Shown: positions 53,547-63,224, numbered from the stretch's first letter. The stretch: DNA of 64,000 nt from Paracoccaceae bacterium (GCA_018222585.1 JAAFAB010000002.1:124001-188000); one strand, 5' to 3'. Made by a program: numbers and translations. Notes: generated by a model from the sequence alone, not told the origin.

Positions 53547-53694
53547 GTTTTCTCCTAGCGCGCCTGCTGCACCGCCGCAATGACGGCGAGCGGCCTCTTG
53601 CGAAAATTTACCGGCAGCGGGGGAGGAGGAAACGCGAGGGAGCCCGCGCCGGGGCGCGGGCTCCTGCACGCTGTGGAGGGTGGCGGGAAAGGGC

Positions 53695-54657
53695 CTAGCG
53701 TTCCTTGACGTAGGGATCGCCCGAGGCGCGCGGCGGGATGGCCGCGCCGACGAAGCCCGCCAGGATGACGATGGTCAGGATGTAGGGCAGGGCGTTCATG
53801 AACTGCACCGGAATCACGAAGGCACCGAGGTCGATGTTCTGGTAGCGCAGCGCGATGGCCTGCAGCAGGCCGAACAGCATCGTGGCCGACAGGCAGTACC
53901 AGGGCCGCCACTTGGCGAAGATCAGCGCCGCAAGGGCGATGTAGCCCCGCCCCGCCGTCATCTCGCGCACGAAGCCCGCTTGCAGGCCGGTGGCCAGGTA
54001 GCTGCCCGCCAGGCCGCAGAGCACGCCGGCGATCAAAATCGCCGCGTAGCGCAGCCGCACCACCGAAATGCCGGCGGTGTCGACGGCGGCGGGGTTCTCT
54101 CCGACCGCGCGCAGGCGCAGGCCGAAGCGGGTGCGATAGAGCACCCACCACGACAGCGGAACCATCAGGAAGGCGACATAGACCAGGATCGAGTGCCCCG
54201 AGATCAGCTCGGCGTAGATCGGGCCGAGGACGGGCACGTCGCGCAGCGTCTCGGCGAAGGGCAGGGTAATGTTGCTGTAGCGGCCCGCCTCCAGCGTCGG
54301 GGTGCGGCCCCCCTGGGCGAACCAGGTCTGGGCGATCAGCACCGTGACCCCCGAGGCGAGGAAGTTCAGCGCCACCCCCGAGATCAGCTGGTTGCCGCGG
54401 AAGGTGATCGAGGCAAGCCCGTGGATCAGCGAGAAGCAGACCGCCGCCAGCGTGCCGGCCAGCAGCCCGACCCAGACCGAGCCCGAGTAATAGGCGAAGG
54501 CGGCGGAGAAGAAGGCGGCGGCCAGCGCCTTGCCCTCAAGCCCGATGTCCACCACGCCCGCGCGTTCCGAGAAAAGCCCGGCGAGGCACATCAGCAGCAG
54601 CGGCGTGCCGAGGCGGACGGTGGAATCGAGGATCTGCAGGATCGTCATCAGGTCCAT
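53695..54657 (-). CDS. ABC transporter permease (nucleoside/BMP type, second subunit)
   Basis: A 320-residue permease of the BPD_transp_2 group. LFSERAGVVDIGLEGKALAA and AVGENPAAVDTAGISVVRLR are typical of the second permease of purine-nucleoside importers (NupQ/YufQ-like). With the ATPase, the first permease and the BMP protein it forms one importer. A LysE-type gene separates it from the first permease, with gaps of 3-4 bp. Confidence 0.92.
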   Translation of the reverse strand: MDLMTILQILDSTVRLGTPLLLMCLAGLFSERAGVVDIGLEGKALAAAFFSAAFAYYSGSVWVGLLAGTLAAVCFSLIHGLASITFRGNQLISGVALNFLASGVTVLIAQTWFAQGGRTPTLEAGRYSNITLPFAETLRDVPVLGPIYAELISGHSILVYVAFLMVPLSWWVLYRTRFGLRLRAVGENPAAVDTAGISVVRLRYAAILIAGVLCGLAGSYLATGLQAGFVREMTAGRGYIALAALIFAKWRPWYCLSATMLFGLLQAIALRYQNIDLGAFVIPVQFMNALPYILTIVILAGFVGAAIPPRASGDPYVKER

Positions 54658-54660
54658 GGG

Positions 54661-55296
54661 TCAGCTCTCCGAAGTGGCGATCTTGAAGGCGGCGAAGGCG
54701 AAGAAGACGCCGAGCGCCCCCTCGATCCAGCGCCGCCCGGCGGCATAGGCGCGCCGCACGGGGGCGGAGGATAGGATCAGCGCCCAGGCCGCGTGACAGG
54801 TGAAGGAAATCACGAAGGAACAGGCGATGAAGGCCGCCACCACCAGGGCCGAGCCTCCCTGCGTCGCGCCGACCGCCGCGATGGCCAGCCAGAAGGCGAT
54901 GGCCTTGGGGTTGGTCACCTGCATCAGGTAGCCCGCCGCAAACAGGCGATGCGCCGCCTCGGGTGCGACCTTCGCCGCTTCGATCTTCGGCGGGTGGATG
55001 GCCTTGCGGAAGGCGCCCCAGGCCAGCCAGCAGAGGTAGGCGGCACCGATCAGGCGCAGCCCCTCCATCGCCCAGGCGATCTGGCTCAGCAACAGGCCGA
55101 CCCCCAGCAGGGTCAGCACGTTGATCGTCGTCGACCCGAAGGCGATGCCGGTGGTTGCCACCATGGCCGCGCCCCGTCCGCGCGAGGCCGAGACGCCCAG
55201 CAGGAAGGCCACGGCGGGACCGGGAGAGATCGCCGCGAAGGTCAGGATCGAGAAGGCCGCAACGAAGCGGGGCAGGTATGTGATCAGCTCGTCCAT
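54661..55296 (-). CDS. LysE/RhtB family amino-acid exporter
   Basis: A 211-residue protein with six helices: FAAISPGPAVAFLLGVSASR and AGYLMQVTNPKAIAFWLAIA are the LysE/RhtB signatures. Such proteins export amino acids (lysine, threonine, homoserine). It is out of place between two permease genes of a nucleoside importer and is linked to both by 3-4 bp gaps, so it is co-transcribed. A coupling between import and export of nitrogenous compounds is possible but not shown. Confidence 0.87.
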   Translation of the reverse strand: MDELITYLPRFVAAFSILTFAAISPGPAVAFLLGVSASRGRGAAMVATTGIAFGSTTINVLTLLGVGLLLSQIAWAMEGLRLIGAAYLCWLAWGAFRKAIHPPKIEAAKVAPEAAHRLFAAGYLMQVTNPKAIAFWLAIAAVGATQGGSALVVAAFIACSFVISFTCHAAWALILSSAPVRRAYAAGRRWIEGALGVFFAFAAFKIATSES

Positions 55297-55300
55297 CGCC

Positions 55301-56392
55301 TCAGCCCTCCCGGCGCAGGGCCATGAAGACCCGTTCCAGAGGCCAGCGCACCATGTTGTCCAGCGCGCCGGTGAAGAGGATGACGAGGGCCTGGATGACC
55401 ACGATCAGCTCGCGCGGGATCGAGGTCCACATCGCCAGCTCGGCGCCGCCCTGGTAGAGGAAGCCGAACAGGATCGAGGCCAGCAGCACGCCGAAGGGAT
55501 GGTTGCGTCCCATCAGGGCCACGGCGATGCCGATGAAGCCCGCGCCCTCGGCGGAGTTGAGGATCAGCCGCTCGGCCTCGCCCTGGGTGACGTTGATGCC
55601 CATCAGGCCGGCCAGCCCTCCCGAGATCAGCATCGCGACGACGATGATGCGGAAGGGCGAGATGCCGGCATAGCGGGCGCCGCTCTCGGAATACCCCTGC
55701 GAGCGGATCTCGTAGCCCAGCTTGGTGCGCCAGATCAGCAGCCAGACCAGCAGGCAGGCCGCCAGCGCGACGAAGAAGGTCACGTTGGCCGGCGCGCCAC
55801 GGAACAGCGTGCCCTCGCCGCCGGCGAAGATGTCGCGGAAGGTGGGCAGGCTGGTGGCCGCCGGGAAGGTGGCAGACGCTGGCTCCATCGCGCCGACGGG
55901 GCGCAACAGGTTGACCAGCACGTAGTTCAGGAAGGCGGCGGCGATGAAGTTGAACATGATCGTGGTGATCACGATGTGGCTGCCGCGCGCCGCCTGCAGG
56001 TAGGCCGGGATCAGCGCCCAGAGCGCGCCAAAGAGCGCCGCCGCCACGGTCGAGCCGAGCAGCGCCAGCGTCCAGTGCGGCCAGGGGATGAACAGGCAGC
56101 ACAGCGCCACGCCGAGAGAGCCGATCACCGCCTGCCCCTCGCCGCCGATGTTGAACAGCTTGGCGTGGAAGGCGACCGAGACCGCAAGCCCGGTGAAGAT
56201 GAAGTTGGTGGCGTAATAGAGCGTGTAGCCCCAGCCCGAAGAGCGCATCAGCGCCCCGTCGACCATCAGCGAGAACGCCTCCCAGGGGTTTTCGCCGATG
56301 GCCCAGATGGCCACCGCCGAGAGCACCGCCGCCAGCACCAGCGAGATCAGCGGGATGAGGACCACATCGGCCCAGACGGGCATCCTATCCAT
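55301..56392 (-). CDS. ABC transporter permease (nucleoside/BMP type, first subunit)
   Basis: A 363-residue permease (BPD_transp_2, NupP/YufP-like). AKLFNIGGEGQAVIGSLGVA and GFIGIAVALMGRNHPFGVLL are characteristic. About ten hydrophobic segments. Its start overlaps the ATPase stop by 8 bp, so it is coupled. It should pair with the second permease at 53695. Confidence 0.92.
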   Translation of the reverse strand: MDRMPVWADVVLIPLISLVLAAVLSAVAIWAIGENPWEAFSLMVDGALMRSSGWGYTLYYATNFIFTGLAVSVAFHAKLFNIGGEGQAVIGSLGVALCCLFIPWPHWTLALLGSTVAAALFGALWALIPAYLQAARGSHIVITTIMFNFIAAAFLNYVLVNLLRPVGAMEPASATFPAATSLPTFRDIFAGGEGTLFRGAPANVTFFVALAACLLVWLLIWRTKLGYEIRSQGYSESGARYAGISPFRIIVVAMLISGGLAGLMGINVTQGEAERLILNSAEGAGFIGIAVALMGRNHPFGVLLASILFGFLYQGGAELAMWTSIPRELIVVIQALVILFTGALDNMVRWPLERVFMALRREG

Positions 56393-58004
56393 GTTTCGGC
56401 GCCTCTCCTTGTTCGACGGCGGCCAGGTTCTCCTCGACCGCCTTGAAGTCTTCCGTGTCGGGCTCGCCCGAGATGCCGGCCATCAGCAGGCCCAGCTCGC
56501 GCTCGTCCGTGTCGCCGGGGGTGCGGAAGCCCATGATCTGACCGTCGAACATCACCGCGATACGGTCCGACAGCGACATGATCTCGTCCAGCTCGACCGA
56601 GACCAGCAGGATCGCCTTGCCCTGATCGCGCAGGCGGACGATTTCCTGGTGGATGAATTCGATGGCGCCGATGTCGACGCCCCGGGTCGGCTGGCCGACC
56701 AGCAGCAGGTCGGGGTACTTCTCGATCTCGCGGGCCAGCACGATCTTCTGCTGGTTGCCGCCCGAGAAGCTTTTCGCCTTCAGGTTCGGATCCGGCGGAC
56801 GGACGTCGAAACGTTCCATCTTGCCGGCGGCTTCCTTCTGGATTGCCGTGTTGTTCATCAGCGGGCCCGACTGCCACTGCGGGTCGCGGTGGTAGCCGAA
56901 GACGGTGTTCTCCCAGGCCGAGAACTCCATGATCAGGCCCTCGCGCTGGCGGTCCTCGGGCACGTTGCCGATCGAGGCTTCGCGCCGCGCCGCCCCGTCC
57001 GAGCCCTTGCCCGACAGCGGCAGGGGCACGCCCAGCATGGTCACCTCGCCGGTGCCGTCCATGATGCCGCCCAGCACATGCATGAGTTCGGACTGCCCGT
57101 TGCCGGCGACACCCGCCAGGCCCAGGATCTCGCCCGCGCGGATGTCGAAGGAGATGCTCTTGACGCGCTCGACGCCCTTGTCGTCGACCACCTTCAGGTT
57201 CTTGACCGACAGCACCACGTCCCCGGGCCTTGCCGGTTCCTTGTCGACGCGCAGCAGCACCTTGCGGCCGACCATCAGCTCGGCCAGCTCCTCGGGGCTG
57301 GTTTCGGCGGTCTTCACGGTGGCGGTCATCTCGCCGCGCCGCATGACGCTGACGGTGTCGGTGATTTCCATGATCTCGCGCAGCTTGTGGGTGATCAGGA
57401 TGATCGTCTTCCCCTCGCGGCGCAGGTTGTCGAGGATGCGGAACAGGTGGTCGGCCTCGGCTGGGGTCAGCACGCCCGTCGGCTCGTCCAGGATCAGGAT
57501 GTTGGCTTCGCGATAGAGCGCCTTGAGGATCTCGACCCGCTGCTGGTGGCCCACCGAAAGATGCTCGATCAGCGCGTCGGGATCGACGTGCATCTCGTAT
57601 TCCTCGGCCAGGCTCTTCAGCGACTTGCGCGCCTTGGCGATCGACGGCCGCAGCGAGGCGCCCTCTTCGGCGCCGAGGATGATGTTCTCGACCACCGAGA
57701 AGTTCTCGACCAGCTTGAAGTGCTGGAAGACCATGCCGATGCCGGCCGCGATGGCGTCCTGGCTGTCGTTGATCTGGGTCTTTTCGCCGTTGATGAAGAT
57801 CTCGCCCGCGTCGGCCTTGTAGAAGCCGTAGAGGATCGACATCAGGGTCGATTTGCCCGCGCCGTTTTCACCGATGATGCCGTGGATCGTCCCCGGCATG
57901 ACGCGGATGGAGATGTCCTTGTTGGCCTGGACAGGGCCGAAGGCTTTCGAGATGCCCTTCAGCTCGATGGCCGGCTGGGGGTTCCCGGAGGCTGCTGCAG
58001 TCAT
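56385..58004 (-). CDS. ABC transporter ATPase (two-domain, nucleoside/BMP type)
   Basis: The 539-residue protein contains two ABC domains. The first is complete: Walker A GENGAGKST (residues 45-53), LSVGHQQRVEILKALYR, Walker B ILILDEPTG. The second is degenerate: GVAGNGQSELMHVLGG lacks the Walker A lysine, and LLLVGQPTRGVDIGAIEF has Gln for the catalytic Glu. This asymmetry is usual for the sugar/nucleoside class (RbsA/YufO). It energises the importer with the two permeases and the BMP protein. Confidence 0.94.
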   Translation of the reverse strand: MTAAASGNPQPAIELKGISKAFGPVQANKDISIRVMPGTIHGIIGENGAGKSTLMSILYGFYKADAGEIFINGEKTQINDSQDAIAAGIGMVFQHFKLVENFSVVENIILGAEEGASLRPSIAKARKSLKSLAEEYEMHVDPDALIEHLSVGHQQRVEILKALYREANILILDEPTGVLTPAEADHLFRILDNLRREGKTIILITHKLREIMEITDTVSVMRRGEMTATVKTAETSPEELAELMVGRKVLLRVDKEPARPGDVVLSVKNLKVVDDKGVERVKSISFDIRAGEILGLAGVAGNGQSELMHVLGGIMDGTGEVTMLGVPLPLSGKGSDGAARREASIGNVPEDRQREGLIMEFSAWENTVFGYHRDPQWQSGPLMNNTAIQKEAAGKMERFDVRPPDPNLKAKSFSGGNQQKIVLAREIEKYPDLLLVGQPTRGVDIGAIEFIHQEIVRLRDQGKAILLVSVELDEIMSLSDRIAVMFDGQIMGFRTPGDTDERELGLLMAGISGEPDTEDFKAVEENLAAVEQGEAPKHG

Positions 58005-58088
58005 GTTCGCCGTCCCGTGAATGGAAACAGGGACCGCTTGCCGCGGCCCCTGTCAAAGTGGGGCGGGACATAGGCCCCGCCGGCCCGA

Positions 58089-59096
58089 TCAGAATTCCAC
58101 TGCCGGGCAGGTGTTGTCGACCGAGTAATCGTGCACTTCGATCTCGCCCGAAACGATGTCGGCGGCGGCGGCATAGACCTCGGACAGGGTGTCGAAGTCG
58201 ATCAGCATCTCGTTGAAGCCGTCCAGGGCGAAGCCCACGCCGCGGTTGGAGAGATCCTTGGTCTGCACGCCGGTCTCGAGGTCGGCGCCGGCGGACATGG
58301 CGTCATAGACGGCGTTGTCCACGCGCTTCAGCATCGAGGTCAGGATCGAGCCGGGGTAGAGGTAGTTCTGGTTGCTGTCCACGCCGATGCCGTAGACGCC
58401 TTCATCGGCGGCGGTCTGCAGCACGCCGAGGCCCGAGGCGCCGGCGGCGGCGAAGATCACGTCGGAGCCCTGCGAGATCTGGGCCTTGGCCAGCTCGGAG
58501 CCCTTGACCGGGTCAGCCCAGGCGGAGGGATCGGTGCCGACCATGTTGGGGATCACGGTGGCGTCGGGGTTCACGGCCTTCACGCCCTGGGCGTAGCCAC
58601 AGGCGAACTTGCGGATCAGCGGGATGTCCATGCCGCCGACGAAGGAGACGGTGCCCGATTCGGAAGTGGCGGCGGCGATCATGCCCACCAGGTAGGAGCC
58701 TTCGTGCTCGGAGAAGCCGACGGAGAGCACGTTGGGGTTGGCTTCCGGGTCGACCCAGCCGTCGATGGTGACGAACTTGGTGTCGGGATAGTCGGCAGCC
58801 ACGTTGGCGATCGGGGTCGAGAAGGAGAAGCCGGTGGTGATGACCGGCGAGAAGCCCTGTTCGGCGAAGCGGCGCAGGGCCTGCTCACGCTGGGCTTCCG
58901 AGGTCAGCTCGATGTCCTTGAACTCGCCGCCGGTTTCCGCGGCCCAGCGGGAAGCGCCGTTGAAGGCGGCTTCGTTGAACGACTTGTCGAACTTGCCGCC
59001 CAGGTCGTAGATCAGGGCCGGATCGGCGATGGAAGCGGTTGCGCTCAGCGCCAGGCCGGTTGCGGCCGCGCCGAGGATCTTGGTCATCAGGGTCAT
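58089..59096 (-). CDS. BMP family nucleoside-binding protein
   Basis: The 335-residue periplasmic binding protein has a signal peptide (residues 1-24) but no lipobox, unlike the lipoprotein BmpA/PnrA of Gram-positives and spirochaetes. LIYDLGGKFDKSFNEAAFNG and KFACGYAQGVKAVNPDATVI fit the Bmp/PnrA family, which binds purine nucleosides. AAAGASGLGVLQTAADEGVY and VDSNQNYLYPGSILTSMLKR mark the second lobe. The ATG at 59096 has GGGAG upstream. Ligand inferred from family. Confidence 0.92.
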   Translation of the reverse strand: MTLMTKILGAAATGLALSATASIADPALIYDLGGKFDKSFNEAAFNGASRWAAETGGEFKDIELTSEAQREQALRRFAEQGFSPVITTGFSFSTPIANVAADYPDTKFVTIDGWVDPEANPNVLSVGFSEHEGSYLVGMIAAATSESGTVSFVGGMDIPLIRKFACGYAQGVKAVNPDATVIPNMVGTDPSAWADPVKGSELAKAQISQGSDVIFAAAGASGLGVLQTAADEGVYGIGVDSNQNYLYPGSILTSMLKRVDNAVYDAMSAGADLETGVQTKDLSNRGVGFALDGFNEMLIDFDTLSEVYAAAADIVSGEIEVHDYSVDNTCPAVEF

Positions 59097-59175
59097 TTGG
59101 GTCTCCCAGTTGCTTGGCCGTCTCTGTCCCGACGGGGCCTGCGGCCATTGCTGTCAGATCTCAGTGATCCCGACG

Positions 59176-59205
59176 ATTTAGGACAGAGCGGTTCAGGGTG
59201 GTCAA
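59176..59205 (-). promoter_or_regulatory. candidate sigma-70-like promoter for the nucleoside importer, with overlapping dyad
   Basis: On the minus strand TTGACC (59205-59200) and CTAAAT (59181-59176) are 18 bp apart, a good fit to -35 and -10. GGTCA at 59200 and TGACC at 59216 form a dyad with an 11-bp spacer across the -35, so a repressor could act here. The BMP gene starts about 80 bp downstream. Confidence 0.45.
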
Positions 59206-59253
59206 TAGCATTCTCTGACCGTTTGGTAGGGAAAAACGCACTGCGACGGGGGG

Positions 59254-59676
59254 TCAGCCGAGGGCGATGCTCATGATTTCAGCGTCTTTCCGCGTGCCGT
59301 CAGGGGTGCGGTAGTAGCCGGGGCGGCGGCCCGTGCGCGTGAAGCCCGTCGCCCGGTAGAGGGCGATGGCCGCGGCGTTGTCGGCGGCGACCTCCAGCAG
59401 GGCGGTGGCGGCGCCGCGGGCGCGGGCCTCGGCAAGGAACGCCTGCATCAGCGCCCGGCCCAGACCCTGCCGGCGGGCGGCGGGATCGACGGCGATGGTC
59501 AGGACTTCGGCCTCGTCGAAGGCATTGCGGGCCAGCAGGAAGCCCCCGGGACGCTGCAGCAGGAAGGTGCTGGCCTCGGCGCAGAGCTGGCGGATCTCCT
59601 CGGCGCTCCAGGGGCGCGGGGTGACGAAGCAGGCGGCGTGGAGACGGGCCAGGGCCTCCGGGTCGGGGGGGCTCAC
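59254..59676 (-). CDS. rimI: ribosomal-protein-alanine N-acetyltransferase RimI
   Basis: The 140-residue GNAT, in E. coli the acetylase of ribosomal protein S18. ALARLHAACFVTPRPWSAEE, LTIAVDPAARRQGLGRALMQ and AAIALYRATGFTRTGRRPGY are RimI motifs. The GTG at 59676 overlaps the tsaB stop (GTGA). A tsaB-rimI pair is common in bacteria. Whether S18 is the target here is inferred. Confidence 0.9.
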   Translation of the reverse strand: MSPPDPEALARLHAACFVTPRPWSAEEIRQLCAEASTFLLQRPGGFLLARNAFDEAEVLTIAVDPAARRQGLGRALMQAFLAEARARGAATALLEVAADNAAAIALYRATGFTRTGRRPGYYRTPDGTRKDAEIMSIALG

Positions 59677-60293
59677 GGCAGGATCCGGGGCGGCGCGTCG
59701 CGCGGCGGGGCGGCATCGGCGGGGCGCAGGTAGAAGGGCGCGGGCGCCGGCTGCGTGGTGCCGAGGCGGCTTGCCGCGACCCGGGCGATCTGCGGTGCCG
59801 GGTTCCGGGCGGCGGGCAGGGCGCCGGGCGCGGCGCCAAGCAGCAGCGTGCCGTCGGGGGTCAGCCCGGCGGGGATCTCCCCGGCGGGAAAGAGTTGCGC
59901 CTCGCCGGGGGTCTCGCCGGAAAAGAGCTGGCCATAGAGCTGGTCCCGCGGGGCGGGCAGGGTGGCGAGCAGGGGCCGGGGCCGGCCATGGGCCAGGGCC
60001 TCGAAGCCGGTGACGCCGAGCACGGGCCGTTGCAGGCCGAGGGCCAGGCCCCGGGCGAGGGAGACCGAGATGCGGATGCCGGTGAAGTTGCCCGGCCCGA
60101 CGCCGACGGCGAGGGCCGAGAGGTCGGACCAGCCGCGCCCGGCCTCGGCGAGGACTTCCTCCAGCAGCGGTACGAGACGTTCGGCCTGGCCGCGCGCCAT
60201 GGGCTCCAGCCGTTCGGCCAGAACGGTGTCCCCGTCCAGCAGGGCAGCGGCGCAATGGGGGGCGGAGGTGTCGAAGGCGAGGATCAGGGCCAT
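59673..60293 (-). CDS. tsaB: tRNA threonylcarbamoyladenosine biosynthesis protein TsaB
   Basis: The 206-residue ASKHA-fold protein pairs with TsaD to make t6A37 in tRNAs. The start is MALILAFDTSAPHCAAALLD and GVGPGNFTGIRISVSLARGL is the second motif. It has no catalytic metal site of its own. It is followed by rimI with a 4-bp overlap. A GC-rich 14-bp palindrome (about 60342-60355) lies upstream, toward the nfuA stop. Confidence 0.93.
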   Translation of the reverse strand: MALILAFDTSAPHCAAALLDGDTVLAERLEPMARGQAERLVPLLEEVLAEAGRGWSDLSALAVGVGPGNFTGIRISVSLARGLALGLQRPVLGVTGFEALAHGRPRPLLATLPAPRDQLYGQLFSGETPGEAQLFPAGEIPAGLTPDGTLLLGAAPGALPAARNPAPQIARVAASRLGTTQPAPAPFYLRPADAAPPRDAPPRILP

Positions 60294-60386
60294 CCTGTCT
60301 GTCGTGTCCCTGTCCTGCTGGCTTCGGTATCGGCTTTCGGGGCGCGGGCCCGCGCAGGGCCCGGCCAGGATCTTTCCGGGCTGTCC

Positions 60387-60950
60387 TCAGACGGCGACGG
60401 GGCGGACTTCGGTCACCTCGGGGATGTAGTGACGCAGCAGGTTCTCGATGCCCATCTTCAGGGTCAGCGTCGAAGAGGGGCAGCCGGCACAGGCGCCCTG
60501 CATGTGCAGGTAGACCACCCCGCGCTCGAAGCCGTGGAAGGTGATGTCGCCGCCATCCTGGGCCACGGCGGGACGCACGCGGGTATCCAGCAGTTCCTTG
60601 ATCTGGCCGACGATCTCACCGTCCTCGCCATCATGCTCCGCATGGCCCGAAGTCATGCCCTCGGCGCCGCCCATGACCGGCTCGCCGGACTGGTAATGCT
60701 CCATGATGCCGCCCAGCAGGGCGGGCTTCAGGTGATCCCATTCCAGACCGTCGCGCTTGGTGACGGTGATGAAATCGGTGCCGAAGAAGATCCCCGTGAC
60801 GCCGTCGATGGAAAACAGCCGCTTCGCCAGCGGAGATTTCTCGGCCGTCTCGGCAGAGGGGAAATCGGCTGTGCCGGCGTCCAGCACGGTCTGACCGGGC
60901 AGGAACTTCAGCGTGGCGGGATTGGGCGTGGATTCGGTCTGGATGAACAT
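60387..60950 (-). CDS. NfuA-type Fe-S cluster carrier (NifU N- and C-domains)
   Basis: The 187-residue protein has a Nfu_N scaffold domain (MFIQTESTPNPATLKFLPGQ) and a NifU domain whose Cys154 and Cys157 (GACAGCPSSTLTLKMGIENL) bind a shared [4Fe-4S] cluster. It is the mitochondrial-type Nfu common in alphaproteobacteria. The ATG at 60950 follows AAAGGG. Recipients may include aconitase or lipoyl synthase, as in other organisms. Confidence 0.93.
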   Translation of the reverse strand: MFIQTESTPNPATLKFLPGQTVLDAGTADFPSAETAEKSPLAKRLFSIDGVTGIFFGTDFITVTKRDGLEWDHLKPALLGGIMEHYQSGEPVMGGAEGMTSGHAEHDGEDGEIVGQIKELLDTRVRPAVAQDGGDITFHGFERGVVYLHMQGACAGCPSSTLTLKMGIENLLRHYIPEVTEVRPVAV

Positions 60951-61121
60951 CGGCGGACCCTTTCTGGTTGACCCCCGATATGCGCCTTCGGGGGCCAAGT
61001 GTCAAGAATTGGAACGGTTCTAAAGAATGGCCGGGTGCGCCTCCCTCTGCCGGGGAGCGCGGTGAAGGCGATACGCGATGGAGGCAGGAGATGCGGCCGG
61101 GCGGCGGCAGCCGCCGCGCGC

Positions 61122-61577
61122 TCAGGTGATCGCTTCCAGGCGGTCCTTCGACAGGTCCTCGGGCACGATGGTGATCGGCACCGGCAGCGAGCCGGCGTTG
61201 CGGCTCATCGCGGTGACGAGGGGGCCGGGGCCGCTCTTGCCGGCGGCGGCGCCGAGGACCAGCACGCCGATCTCGCCGTCCTCCTGGATCTGGCCGAGGA
61301 TCTGCTCGTAGGCTTCGCCCTCGCGGATCACCAGTTCGGGCTCGATCTTCTGGCGGTCGCGCATCCACTTGGCGAAGACTTCGAAATGGGCCTCGATCCG
61401 CTCGCGCGCTTCGGAGCGCATGATGTCGGCGACGCCCATCCAGTGATTGAACTCGTCCGGGGCGATGATCGACAGGATCGTCACCCCGCCGCCGGTGTTG
61501 GCGGCGCGCATGGCGGCAAAGCGCATGGCGTTGAGGCATTCGCGGCTGTCATCCAGCACGACCAGGAACTTGCGCAT
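61122..61577 (-). CDS. universal stress protein (UspA family)
   Basis: A 151-residue UspA-fold protein: KFLVVLDDSRECLNAMRFAA, then VLVLGAAAGKSGPGPLVTAM, where the usual ATP-binding G-2X-G-9X-G(S/T) is only partly present. So it may be of the non-ATP type. Length is standard. It lies between nfuA and rnpB with 170 bp on its left; no partner is obvious. Confidence 0.88.
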   Translation of the reverse strand: MRKFLVVLDDSRECLNAMRFAAMRAANTGGGVTILSIIAPDEFNHWMGVADIMRSEARERIEAHFEVFAKWMRDRQKIEPELVIREGEAYEQILGQIQEDGEIGVLVLGAAAGKSGPGPLVTAMSRNAGSLPVPITIVPEDLSKDRLEAIT

Positions 61578-61711
61578 GAGGATCCCCCTTCCGCGGGATC
61601 ATGGCGCATGGAAACGGTGGGGGCAATGGGCATGGCGGCGGGGATGGTGGCGGGGGCACTGTGCGATCGGGGCAATTGACCCCGGCGGGGCCGGTCGCTA
61701 TTGGCCAACAC

Positions 61712-62116
<405 letters not shown>

Positions 62117-62313
62117 ATCGACCTCACGCTGACTCACGATTTCTTGCCCTGAGAGGGAACCCGCCTGTGTGCCGCGCTGCGGCAGGCCGGGATCCGCCCA
62201 TGGTTCCCCGGGGCGGGGACGGCATGGGGGAACGTCAGGCGGTGACGCGGGTTGAGGGGGCAGAGATCCTCGCGTGTGGCGGGGATGCACCACCCCCGAG
62301 AGGAGACATTCCG

Positions 62314-63042
62314 ATGAAGACCCTCATTGCAAGCACCAGCCGTACCGCCCTTCTCGCTCTTGCCCTGGCCGCCCCGGTCGTGGCCCCGATCCACGCCGTC
62401 GCACAGGATGCACAGGTGGAAGGAGAAGCGGGTACCGATCCGCTGCTCGTTCCCGAGAACGGCGAAGCCGGTGCCGAGGCTGACACCACCGCCGATCCGA
62501 TGGCCCCGGAAGGCGACGACGTGGCGCAGGACGGCGAGATGGCCGAGCCGATGACCGACGGCGACGCTGACATGGCCGAGGGCGCCGAGACGCCGGACCC
62601 GATGGCTGATCCGATGGCCACCGAAGGCACCGAGATGGCCGAGGGTGAAGAGCCCGCCAAGCCGGTTGAGGGCCAGATCACCATGCAGGACCAGGACACG
62701 ATCCTGGCCGAGGACCTGATCGGCGCGCCGGTCTACAACGGCGAGGACGAGAAGGTCGGTGACATCAACGACCTGATCATCGCGCTCGGCGGCAATGTCG
62801 AAGGTGTCGTGATCGGCGTCGGCGGCTTCCTTGGCCTGGGCGAGAAGGACGTGGCCATCGAGATGGCGCAGCTGGAGGTTGCGACCGCCGAAGGTGACGT
62901 GCAGCGCCTGGTGACCAGTGCCTCGCGTGCCGACCTGGAATCGGCCCCCGAATTCGTGACCGCCCAGGAGCAGGCCCGCGAAGCCGAGTCCCTGCAGATG
63001 CAGAGCGACACCACCGGCGGTGCGACGATTCCGGTGGAATAA
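62314..63042 (+). CDS. PRC-barrel domain exported protein with acidic linker
   Basis: The 242-residue protein has a signal peptide (residues 1-30, ending AVAQD). A long acidic, Pro/Met-rich low-complexity stretch (about 31-120) follows, with repeated DPMA- and GEMAE-like words. A PRC-barrel begins about residue 128 (LIGAPVYNGEDEKVGDINDL, IALGGNVEGVVIGVGGFLGL). PRC-barrel proteins in the envelope are common in this family, roles unknown. AGGAG precedes the ATG. Confidence 0.82.
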   Translation: MKTLIASTSRTALLALALAAPVVAPIHAVAQDAQVEGEAGTDPLLVPENGEAGAEADTTADPMAPEGDDVAQDGEMAEPMTDGDADMAEGAETPDPMADPMATEGTEMAEGEEPAKPVEGQITMQDQDTILAEDLIGAPVYNGEDEKVGDINDLIIALGGNVEGVVIGVGGFLGLGEKDVAIEMAQLEVATAEGDVQRLVTSASRADLESAPEFVTAQEQAREAESLQMQSDTTGGATIPVE

Positions 63043-63068
63043 TCCACCACTTCCCGCGCCAGGGGTGG

Positions 63069-63094
63069 AAAGGGGGCCTTCGGGCCCCCTTTTC
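63069..63094 (+). terminator. terminator of the PRC-barrel gene
   Basis: GGGGGCC at 63072-63078 and GGCCCCC at 63083-63089 pair around a TTCG tetraloop and are followed by TTTTC; the A residues to the left allow extension of the stem. It starts 27 bp after the stop. Confidence 0.88.
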
Positions 63095-63224
63095 GCGTGG
63101 GTGGGTCAGAAAATCACCTCTTTTCGGGCAATCCCCGGTTGACTCATGCCCGCGCCTCGGTAAAAGGCGGAGTTCATGAGATTTCGCGGGCCGCCCGACG
63201 TGCGCCTGCTGTAGGAGAAGCAAA

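Noticed and set aside
60342-60355. GC-only palindrome GCGCGGGCCCGCGC upstream of tsaB
   Set aside because: Short and purely G/C, likely by chance in this composition; no T-run for a terminator and no known operator shape.
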